A stretch of 64,000 bases of DNA from NCBI GenBank assembly GCA_030591685.1, contig JAUVAX010000002.1, forward strand, positions 1 through 64,000, in the 5' to 3' direction. The position numbers and the translations under genes were made by a program. This stretch comes from Pseudobdellovibrionaceae bacterium (GTDB taxonomy: Bacteria; Bdellovibrionota; Bdellovibrionia; Bdellovibrionales; UBA1609). The notes under the pieces were generated by a model, which saw nothing but the letters and a program-made list of their open reading frames with translations, was not told the DNA's origin and did not search any database. How positions within the stretch are numbered: position 1 is the stretch's first letter; each line of letters opens with the position of its first letter. Below, one piece after another: positions 9,478-16,625 of the stretch.

Positions 9478-9494
9478 AAATTGAAGTTCAATTT
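9478..9494. promoter_or_regulatory. Perfect 17-bp palindrome between maf and lgt
   Basis: Arms AAATTGAA and TTCAATTT flank a single central G, with no mismatch. It starts 16 bases upstream of the maf ATG and 139 bases upstream of lgt. The size and symmetry suit a dimeric repressor site over the maf-hemB promoter or leader. No regulator can be named from the sequence. Confidence 0.45.
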
Positions 9495-9632
9495 CTATTT
9501 CAAGCCCTCATAGGTCAATGGGTTGAGTTATATTTATGTTGAAATAACGTGCGGCAGCAAAAATGAGTGCATCAAAGTATTCTTGTGTCCGATGTTTTAG
9601 GATATACTCTCTAAAAGTTTTAAGGAGCATAA

Positions 9633-10709
9633 ATGACCTACGTACACAGCATGGACCCTTTCATTTTTGAGTTCTCAAATTCAGGCCTAGGTATTCGGTG
9701 GTACGGAATGGCTTATTTAACGGCTTTTGCGACGGCTTTTTTTGTTGTTCGCTATATGGCGAAAAAGCAAACCATAGCCCTGAAGGTCCAACAGGTGGGT
9801 GACTTTGTTACTTATGTAGCCATCGGCATTATGGTGGGGGGGCGCCTGGGGTATTGTTTGTTCTACAAACCAGAGTCTCTTGTTCAGTTTACAAGTGAGT
9901 TTCCTTTTTGGGAGGTTTTGAGCGTTCATAAAGGGGGGATGGCCAGTCATGGTGGAATTATGGGTATTGTGGTCGTTTGCTTTTGGTACGGCTGGAAGAA
10001 CAAGTACTCTAAATTACAGCTTGTAGACTTGGCCAGTGTTGTGGGGGGCTTAGGTATTTTTTATGGTCGCATGGCGAACTTTATAAATGGCGAGCTATTT
10101 GGAAGAGCCAGCTCTGTGGGTTACAAATGGGCCGTAAAGTTCCCAACAGAACTGCACTACTGGGCCAATTATAAGGCCCACAAACTTAAACTCATGACGC
10201 CCTTTTTTGATAGGCTAAAAGGCTTTCAGTTTCAGGATATGGTTGTTACCTCCTCTCAGTGGTTAGATTTACTCAGTGAGTATTCATACAGTTCAGTGGC
10301 TCGATTTAAAGTGTCGGGCATTATTGACAGTATTATATTGGCCACCCAAGAGGGAAACCAAAAAATAATTACGGCACTAGAGCCCGTATTAACAGCAAGG
10401 TATCCATCTCAAATATTTCAAGGTCTTATGGAGGGCCTAGGGGTGTGTTTGGTATGTTGCTTACTATGGTTGACCCCCAAAAAACCAGGGGTCATTTCGG
10501 GCGCTTTTGGGATTACCTACTCTTTGATGCGCATACTCGGGGAGCAGTACAGAATGCCGGACGCTCACATTGGGTTTGATTTTTTAGGACTCACTCGCGG
10601 GCAGTGGTTGTCTGTTGGGCTACTGACTTTTGCAATTGGGTTTTTAGTGGTTTCTTTAAAACAACCCACTGAACCCTCAGGTGGCTTTGGGTTTGGCAAA
10701 AAAAAATAA
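9633..10709 (+). CDS. lgt: Prolipoprotein diacylglyceryl transferase with an internal insertion
   Basis: Transfers diacylglycerol from phosphatidylglycerol to the lipobox cysteine of prolipoproteins. Signature elements are present in order: SHGG (105-108), the Lgt motif GRMANFINGELFGR (145-158) and RYPSQ (256-260), all set among membrane helices. At 358 residues it is about 80 longer than usual; the excess lies between the KFP at 169-171 and RYPSQ, at the place where family members have a short periplasmic loop. It is transcribed away from maf, and its stop codon is inside the left arm of a strong terminator. The window holds many lipoprotein substrates. Confidence 0.95.
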   Translation: MTYVHSMDPFIFEFSNSGLGIRWYGMAYLTAFATAFFVVRYMAKKQTIALKVQQVGDFVTYVAIGIMVGGRLGYCLFYKPESLVQFTSEFPFWEVLSVHKGGMASHGGIMGIVVVCFWYGWKNKYSKLQLVDLASVVGGLGIFYGRMANFINGELFGRASSVGYKWAVKFPTELHYWANYKAHKLKLMTPFFDRLKGFQFQDMVVTSSQWLDLLSEYSYSSVARFKVSGIIDSIILATQEGNQKIITALEPVLTARYPSQIFQGLMEGLGVCLVCCLLWLTPKKPGVISGAFGITYSLMRILGEQYRMPDAHIGFDFLGLTRGQWLSVGLLTFAIGFLVVSLKQPTEPSGGFGFGKKK

Positions 10710-10735
10710 GGCTTCGTTATTGAAGCCTTATTTTT
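10706..10735. terminator. Bidirectional intrinsic terminator between lgt and nrdB
   Basis: A perfect 10-bp stem (10706-10715 with 10722-10731, core AAGGCTTC/GAAGCCTT) around a 6-base loop is followed by a T run and preceded by an A run, so it can work on both strands. The left arm includes the lgt TAA stop. It separates convergent lgt and nrdB. Confidence 0.9.
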
Positions 10736-10768
10736 GATAATAAATCTTTTTACAAATCTAAAAATAAA

Positions 10769-11767
10769 TTAAAAGCTTTCATCAAAGCTCACGTCCCCAG
10801 AGACGCCGATTTGATAAGCTGAAACTCGGCGTTCAAAAAAGTTAGTGAGCTCTTGGGTGTCTTGTAGGTCCATAAAATCAAATGGGTTTTTCTTGTTGTG
10901 CATAGGCATAATACCTAAACGCTCAAGGCGTAAATCCCCGATATACTGTAAATACGTTCGCATATCTTTTTCAGACAGCCCGGCAAAACCATGGGCTAAA
11001 ATATCTTGTGCAAATTCCATCTCACACTCTATGGCTTCGCTGATCATGACTTTGATCATTTCTTTCATTCGATCATCTAATAAGTCGGGCTCTTCGCGGA
11101 TGGCTGTTTCAGCTACCGAAAAAGCAAACTCTATGTGGCAGCTTTCATCTCGAAACACCCAGTTCGTCCCTGAGGCCAGGCCATTTAAGAGCCCCTTTGA
11201 CCTTAAAAAATAAACATAAGCAAAGGCGGCAAAAAAGAAAAGCCCTTCGATGGCACCAGCAAAGCATAAAAGGTTTAGTAAAAACTTTCTTCGGTCCTCT
11301 TTGGTCTCTAATCTTTCGAGATTGTTAATGGAGTCGATCCATTTAAATGCAAAATCACCCTTTTTTGCGATAGAGGGGATATTGTGAATGGCTGCGAAGG
11401 CCTTTTCACGCTCCTTCATATCGGGTATGTAATTGTCCAGAAGGGTGAGGTAAAATTGCACATGTAACGCCTCTTCGTAAAGTTGTCGTGAAAGATAAAG
11501 CCGGGCCTCGGGGGAGTTGATGTGCTTATAGAGGTTAATCACTAAGTTGTTGCCAACAATAGAGTCTCCTGTGGCAAAAAAAGCGACAAGCCTATGGATT
11601 AAAAACTTTTCGGCCGTACTTAATTTGTTATTTAGATCGGCTAAGTCTGAGGTGAAATCAATTTCGTCAACGGTCCATGTGTTTTTAATGGCATCTTTAT
11701 ACATATCGTAATAGTCAGGGTATTTCATAGGTCGTAAAGTAAGGTCAAATCCAGGGCTAAGTATCAT
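10769..11767 (-). CDS. nrdB: Class Ia ribonucleotide reductase, small (radical) subunit
   Basis: Houses the diiron-tyrosyl radical used by NrdA for dNTP synthesis. The ligand pattern is intact: Asp68, then Glu99-x-x-His102, and Tyr106 exactly four residues after the His, as for Tyr122 of the E. coli enzyme; the second EExxH-like set (DESCHIEFAF) follows. Retention of the Tyr argues for class Ia/b rather than the radical-Tyr-less class Ic. The 332-residue length and C-terminal tail SGDVSFDESF are normal. It lies downstream of nrdA, with a terminator-like hairpin in the 97-bp gap. Confidence 0.95.
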   Translation of the reverse strand: MILSPGFDLTLRPMKYPDYYDMYKDAIKNTWTVDEIDFTSDLADLNNKLSTAEKFLIHRLVAFFATGDSIVGNNLVINLYKHINSPEARLYLSRQLYEEALHVQFYLTLLDNYIPDMKEREKAFAAIHNIPSIAKKGDFAFKWIDSINNLERLETKEDRRKFLLNLLCFAGAIEGLFFFAAFAYVYFLRSKGLLNGLASGTNWVFRDESCHIEFAFSVAETAIREEPDLLDDRMKEMIKVMISEAIECEMEFAQDILAHGFAGLSEKDMRTYLQYIGDLRLERLGIMPMHNKKNPFDFMDLQDTQELTNFFERRVSAYQIGVSGDVSFDESF

Positions 11768-11811
11768 GTGTTCTCCAAGAGGTGGTGTTAACAGTATGTT
11801 TTTTAATGATT

Positions 11812-11846
11812 AAAAAAAAGTAAAGAGCGAGGGCCTACCCTCGCTC
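11812..11846 (-). terminator. Terminator-like hairpin between nrdA and nrdB
   Basis: GAGCGAGGG (11825-11833) and CCCTCGCTC (11838-11846) form a perfect GC-rich 9-bp stem with a CCTA loop. Read on the minus strand, in the nrdA to nrdB direction, it is followed by TTTAC and then a long T run. This fits a partial terminator or attenuator that would set the nrdB to nrdA ratio, or separate transcription units. Confidence 0.75.
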
Positions 11847-11864
11847 GAGTGAAAGGGGCTCGTA

Positions 11865-14306
11865 TTATTGGCAGGCCTCACATTCTTCAGGGTTTTCAAG
11901 TGAACAGGCCAAGGCCTCCTCATCTGTGTAATTTTTGGGTGCTGATGGGCTGCCAGACACTGTAACTTTAGCAATTTTTGTCGCCGGGCGAGACCTTAAA
12001 TAGTAGGTTGTTTTAATGCCCTTCTTCCAGGCATACATATACATACTTGAAAGTTTGCCAATAGTGGGGCTTTCGATAAATAAATTGAGTGACTGGGACT
12101 GGTCTATAAAAGCACCGCGACCGGCGGCCATATCAATTAAAGATTTTTGCGGAAGCTCCCATACGGTTCTGTAGATCTCTTTTAAATCAGCAGGGATTTC
12201 TTGGATATCTTGAATGGAGCCTTCACTGGTTTTAATTTTATCACGAATGGCCTCTGTCCAAAGGCCACGACCTTTAAGGTCCTCAACGAGATATTTGTTC
12301 ACCTGAATAAACTCACCGCTTAAGGTTTCACGTTTAAAAAAGTTAGATAACTGGGGCTCTGTGGCCTCATAAACACCTGTTATAGAGGCAATGGTAGCCG
12401 TGGGGGCAATGGCAATCATGAGTGAGTTTCTAAGCCCGTACTGTTTGATCTCACGTCTTAAATGTTCCCACCTTTCGATGTCTTCAGGTACAACGCCCCA
12501 GCTGTCAAACTGCAACTCGCCTTGGGCAGCACGGGTCTCTTTAAATGCGTTATGTGCTCCGTGAGTTTTTGCCAGTTCCACAGAGGCTTTAAGGGAGTGG
12601 TAGTAAATTTCTTCTTGAATTTTAGCACTTAATTTTTGAGCCTCGGGGCTATCAAAGGGGATTTTCATTTTAAAAAACACATCTTGCAGGCCCATGATCC
12701 CAAGGCCAACAGGTCTCCAGCGGCTGTTAGAGTCGGCAGCGGTGTTGATGGGGTAAAAATTAATATCGATCACTCGATCTAAGTACTTGATGGCGGTTCG
12801 CACGGTGTGTTCGAGTTTTTTAAAATTAAAGGTCCCGTTTTCAAAGTGATTACTGAGGTTAACAGAGCCCAGGTTACACACGGCCGTTTCGTTATCAGAG
12901 GTGACCTCTAATATTTCGGTACATAGATTTGATAAATGGATGACGTTATTTTTTTTACCCGTCTGGTTGGCTTTATTGTTACAAGAATCTTTAAAGGTCA
13001 TCCACCCGTTGCCGGTTTGAGCTAGAGTTTTCATCATTCGACTATAAAGGTCACGAGCACTCACTTGCTTTTGATAGAGGTTATTTTTTTCAGCATCTAA
13101 GTAGATAGTTTCAAATTCGTCGCCGAAAGTATCAATAAAGGCGGGGACTGTTTTAGGGTCAAATAAAGACCACTTTTCGTCGGACTCCACTCTTTTCATA
13201 AATAAATCAGGGACCCAGTTGGAAAGGTTTAAATTGTGAGTGCGTTGGGCTTCGTCGCCAGTGTTATCTCTGAGTTGTAGGAACTCCTCAATATCAGCGT
13301 GCCAGGTTTCTAAGTAGATACAGGCCGCTCCCTTGCGCCGGCCACCTTGGTTAACAGCCTGAACTGAAGAATCAAGAGTTTTTAACCATGGAACAAGCCC
13401 ATTAGAGTGACCATTGGTCCCTTTTATTAAAGACCCTCTGGAGCGCACGCGAGAAAAACTAACTCCAATGCCTCCGGCGTATTTTGAGAGAAGGGCAATA
13501 TCTTTATACTTATCATAAATGCTAGAGAGGTCGTCTAAGGGAGAGTCTAATAAATAACATGATGATAGTTGAGGCCTATTGGTGGCCGAATTAAAAAGTG
13601 TTGGGGAGCTCGACATAAAGCTTTGGCTCGAAACAAGGTCATAGTACTCCTTAGCTTCTTGAAAGTTATTGGCTAAACCACAAGCGACTCTTAAAAAGAA
13701 ATATTGTGGGGTTTCAATGACATGTCGAGTTTCTGGATGCTTCAAGAGGTAACGATCATAAACAGTTTTAATACCAAAGTATTCAAACTTATGAGTTCTC
13801 GTTTTATCAACAATAATATTTAGGGCCTCTTTGTTATCAATAACAAAATCAAGCTTTTCATCAGAGATGAGGCCCAGTTTATGGCCCACGCGAACTGAGT
13901 CTAAAAAGCAGTGAATGCCCTCTGTTCGGACCTCCTCTTCAATAAATCGAGCCAATAGGCGGGCCGCAAGTTTAGAATACTCGGGCTCCTCTGTGATGAG
14001 CATGGATGCGGTTCGGATGCACAGCTCATCAAGCTCCTTAGTTGTGGCCCCATCATAGAGGCCGCTAATGGCCTTAGAGGCCACCCGCATAGGGTCTACT
14101 TCAGGCAGCCCTGTCGAACAGGCCAGAGCCACATTAACTATTTTATTAACATCAACAGGGTGTAGGCTGCCATCGCGTTTTTTAACTCGCATTACTTTGT
14201 GGCCCGACTCATTGTCGACGTCATGATTTTGAGTTTCCTGAGCCAGGGGGGTGCCTGTAGCTATTGTTTGTACTGGGTTTTGATGTGGATCTGTCCTTGT
14301 TTCCAT
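11865..14306 (-). CDS. nrdA: Class I ribonucleotide reductase, large (catalytic) subunit
   Basis: Reduces ribonucleoside diphosphates to deoxyribonucleotides. The 813-residue protein begins with a roughly 35-residue leader, then an ATP-cone (about 38-130, starting VKKRDGSLHPVDVNKIV) that senses dATP/ATP. The barrel includes the redox cysteine in SSCYLL, NLCTEI with the radical cysteine, and AVCNLGSVNLS with the second redox cysteine. The tail ENPEECEACQ supplies the CxxC shuttle for thioredoxin or glutaredoxin. AGGAG precedes the ATG. A 22-bp near-perfect palindrome lies 65 bases upstream. Identity is certain; class Ia is inferred from the NrdB partner. Confidence 0.97.
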   Translation of the reverse strand: METRTDPHQNPVQTIATGTPLAQETQNHDVDNESGHKVMRVKKRDGSLHPVDVNKIVNVALACSTGLPEVDPMRVASKAISGLYDGATTKELDELCIRTASMLITEEPEYSKLAARLLARFIEEEVRTEGIHCFLDSVRVGHKLGLISDEKLDFVIDNKEALNIIVDKTRTHKFEYFGIKTVYDRYLLKHPETRHVIETPQYFFLRVACGLANNFQEAKEYYDLVSSQSFMSSSPTLFNSATNRPQLSSCYLLDSPLDDLSSIYDKYKDIALLSKYAGGIGVSFSRVRSRGSLIKGTNGHSNGLVPWLKTLDSSVQAVNQGGRRKGAACIYLETWHADIEEFLQLRDNTGDEAQRTHNLNLSNWVPDLFMKRVESDEKWSLFDPKTVPAFIDTFGDEFETIYLDAEKNNLYQKQVSARDLYSRMMKTLAQTGNGWMTFKDSCNNKANQTGKKNNVIHLSNLCTEILEVTSDNETAVCNLGSVNLSNHFENGTFNFKKLEHTVRTAIKYLDRVIDINFYPINTAADSNSRWRPVGLGIMGLQDVFFKMKIPFDSPEAQKLSAKIQEEIYYHSLKASVELAKTHGAHNAFKETRAAQGELQFDSWGVVPEDIERWEHLRREIKQYGLRNSLMIAIAPTATIASITGVYEATEPQLSNFFKRETLSGEFIQVNKYLVEDLKGRGLWTEAIRDKIKTSEGSIQDIQEIPADLKEIYRTVWELPQKSLIDMAAGRGAFIDQSQSLNLFIESPTIGKLSSMYMYAWKKGIKTTYYLRSRPATKIAKVTVSGSPSAPKNYTDEEALACSLENPEECEACQ

Positions 14307-14370
14307 TTTGTCTCCTGGTCCATGAATTAATAATCGCTAAAAGTTTAAATATGAGAATACAGTCTCTCTT

Positions 14371-14392
14371 CATAGCATTTTAAAATGTTATG
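14371..14392. promoter_or_regulatory. Near-perfect 22-bp palindrome upstream of nrdA
   Basis: The arms begin CATAGCATTTT and end AAAATGTTATG; 10 of 11 base pairs match. Outer ACAGT (14359-14363) and ACTGT (14394-14398) add a flanking complementary pair. It lies 65-86 bases upstream of the nrdA start, a plausible operator position. It does not resemble the NrdR box consensus as I know it. Confidence 0.5.
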
Positions 14393-14522
14393 AACTGTAG
14401 GCTCTTAATAAGTTGTTTTTACTCAGTTAAGAAAGCTTTTTAATTAGGGCTTCCCTCCTTGGTATTCACTTTTTGCACGTCCGTTATGCAAAGACTTTAA
14501 ATTTTTTAGTTGGAGACCAATG

Positions 14523-14542
14523 CTTAAGTATAAACACTTAAG
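14523..14542. repeat. Inverted repeat CTTAAGT/ACTTAAG
   Basis: Two perfect 7-base arms separated by 6 bases, in the long gap between nrdA and the next gene. No T run follows. Function unknown; could be an operator or part of an RNA fold. Confidence 0.35.
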
Positions 14543-15064
14543 AGGTCCTCAAAAAAAAGGGGGCTAAAGTCGGGCCACCCTTTGTGCCTACGATATGTAG
14601 TGCTTTAAAAACATAAAACAGCTGCATGTCGTTACAAGAAGGATAGGAGACCTCTAAATTTCTGTCAATGGCATTTACATAAATGAATTAAAAATTTTCT
14701 TAAAAAGACTTTTATATCCTTTTATCAAGTGCTGATACGGACTTAACAAATGTCCACGAGTGTTAAGAGCTGTAGTCTGCAACATAATTTTTTAAAATGC
14801 CCCCATGAAGATGCGCAAAGAATAGGCTTTGTAAATTAAGATGATGTAAGGAGTGCTTGAGTGAGACGCCCTCTTTGCCTATAGGTATAAACGCCGTTTT
14901 AAAAAAGTTTAATCTTAGCAGCACAGGGCCCATGAAAGCCTTAAAATATTGCAAAAAATGCCGGTTACCTTTTGCTTAACGAGGGCATTAGTGTATATTT
15001 CGGCCTGTAAATAGTTCATGGGTTCAACAGAAAATTGTTACTCATATTCGTATTTTTCATATAA

Positions 15065-15074
15065 GGGGGGGGGG
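15065..15074 (+). repeat. G10 homopolymer tract upstream of an outer-membrane protein gene
   Basis: Ten consecutive G residues in otherwise AT-rich intergenic DNA, 112 bases before the TTG start of the outer-membrane protein. TATAAG lies immediately upstream of it. Tracts of this length are prone to slipped-strand change, so promoter spacing or leader length may vary between cells. Confidence 0.8.
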
Positions 15075-15185
15075 TTGCTGTTTTACAGGAATTTTAACTT
15101 GTAATTACAGCACGTTAGAAACTAAACTGCAGCGTTTTTTGGCTTGATTACTGCACCTTGGTTATTGACTTGATAAAGGGATGTT

Positions 15186-16625
15186 TTGTTGATTCAGAGT
15201 AAGTTAAAAAGGTTTATTATAAGTTTTAATATAGCAATGGCATCGTTGAGTGTTTCTGTTTGTGCTATGGCTGCAGTTTCTCACCAGCCGTTGAATCAGC
15301 TTATGGAGTTTTCTCAAACGACGTCCACTGTCGATGAGGGGACGGGTGTGAGTTATCTACTCGCAGGGGTTTCATTTTTTACGGGTCAAAAAGTAGAAGG
15401 CACTCACTCTTTAAGGCAATCAGAAATTAATTTTTTGTATTCTAAAGCATCAGAAAAGGGCTGGAACTTTGATGCGGGTTTTATCTATACCAATGAGTCT
15501 GAGAGCTTACCTTACCCCAATGTCCAGCAAGCCTATTATAAGATGGGTCAAGACAAGTCTCGAGTAGAGTGGGGGCTTGGTCGCAAGCTTGAGAACTGGA
15601 GCTTATTTGATCGAACTTGGCAAATGGGGTTGTGGCAACCTAATGTTGCGACAAACCTAATGCGCCCCTATGAGCAAGGCTTAACAGGTTTGTTTGTGGA
15701 CTTTAAAACTGACGCGTTTAAATTCACAGGTTTTTTATCCCCCATTTTTGTACCCACATTTGGACCTCAGTTTAAAGTTAAAGAGGGGCAGCTGCTGAGC
15801 TCGAACAGGTGGTTTCAAAGTCCGATATCTAGAGTTCAAATAAAAGACGTTGATGTGGATGTTTCTTACGATATTAAAACCCCAAAAGTTATGGATGTTG
15901 TAAATAATATGAGTGTGGCATTTAAGGGGCTTTGGGGGGCTAAAAGGGGGCCTTTTGCTCAGGTAGCCATGGCCTTTAAACCGATGAATGCTTTACACGT
16001 TCAGTTTAAGAGACCCAGCATAATACTAGATGAGAACGATGAGCTCATTGCCCCCATAGTTATTTACCCAAAAGTAGTCATGCACAGCGTGACCACTTTA
16101 GAGTTAGGCTGGAAAAGTCGTCGGTTTAACAGCTGGATGAGCATTAGTGATGAAAGGCCTTCAGAGCCAGAGCTAGAGGCCGACATGAACCAGCCTAAAA
16201 TTGTTAAAAATCAATTTTTTGCCATTCACCTAGAGCACGACTTGAAACTCATAGGTCAGCAGACTTGGCAGATGCAGTGGGGGGCCTTTAAGCGGGTAGA
16301 CAACATTGCTGTGAGCGAAGTTATAGATGATGATTTAAATGTTGATTTTTCAGAGCTAAGATACCCCTACTCCGAAGCTGTAATGGTAGGGATTAATATG
16401 GACCTGCATTTAGGTTGGCCTGTTAAAGTGAGTGCTAAGCTCACGCACTCCCCTTCTAACAGTGGTACGGCATTGACGGCTGATATTCAAACTATAACTC
16501 CGGCCGGGTACGGCCTTATCTTATCTATGGACGTGATTGGGGCCGAGGATCAAGAGTCAGAAAGCTTTTTTAATCGCTACCGTAATAACGATCGTTTTTT
16601 TGGAGGCATAAGTTATGTCTTTTAA
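15186..16625 (+). CDS. Outer-membrane beta-barrel protein of unknown function
   Basis: A 479-residue protein with a signal peptide (about 1-30, cleavage near CAMAA) and alternating hydrophobic/polar strands throughout. It ends in GGISYVF, with the terminal aromatic residue typical of Bam-assembled outer-membrane barrels. No named porin family is recognised. The start is TTG at 15186 or 15189: AAAGGG (15175-15180) precedes it, and the nearby ATG at 15181 stops after three codons. Its end overlaps the start of the next lipoprotein gene by 11 bases, so translation is probably coupled. The G10 tract upstream suggests variable expression. Confidence 0.7.
   Translation: MLIQSKLKRFIISFNIAMASLSVSVCAMAAVSHQPLNQLMEFSQTTSTVDEGTGVSYLLAGVSFFTGQKVEGTHSLRQSEINFLYSKASEKGWNFDAGFIYTNESESLPYPNVQQAYYKMGQDKSRVEWGLGRKLENWSLFDRTWQMGLWQPNVATNLMRPYEQGLTGLFVDFKTDAFKFTGFLSPIFVPTFGPQFKVKEGQLLSSNRWFQSPISRVQIKDVDVDVSYDIKTPKVMDVVNNMSVAFKGLWGAKRGPFAQVAMAFKPMNALHVQFKRPSIILDENDELIAPIVIYPKVVMHSVTTLELGWKSRRFNSWMSISDERPSEPELEADMNQPKIVKNQFFAIHLEHDLKLIGQQTWQMQWGAFKRVDNIAVSEVIDDDLNVDFSELRYPYSEAVMVGINMDLHLGWPVKVSAKLTHSPSNSGTALTADIQTITPAGYGLILSMDVIGAEDQESESFFNRYRNNDRFFGGISYVF

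Larger units (their letters stand above)
14307..15185. other. Long non-coding stretch between nrdA and an outer-membrane protein gene
   Basis: No convincing gene is seen in these 879 bases. It contains a 22-bp palindrome near nrdA (14371-14392), a second inverted repeat CTTAAGT/ACTTAAG at 14523-14542, and a G10 tract at 15065-15074. An open frame on the minus strand at 14763-14954 lacks a ribosome site and family resemblance. Promoters of both divergent genes, and possibly a small RNA, could lie here. Confidence 0.6.

Noticed and set aside
14307-14540. NrdR boxes before nrdA
   Set aside because: No pair resembling the known consensus could be found; the palindrome present has a different sequence.
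14763-14954. 63-codon open frame on the minus strand in the long gap
   Set aside because: TTG start, no ribosome site, no family resemblance; likely chance.
15000-15030. GGTTCAA-like tRNA T-loop
   Set aside because: No cloverleaf arms can be formed around it; no tRNA gene was seen anywhere in the window.
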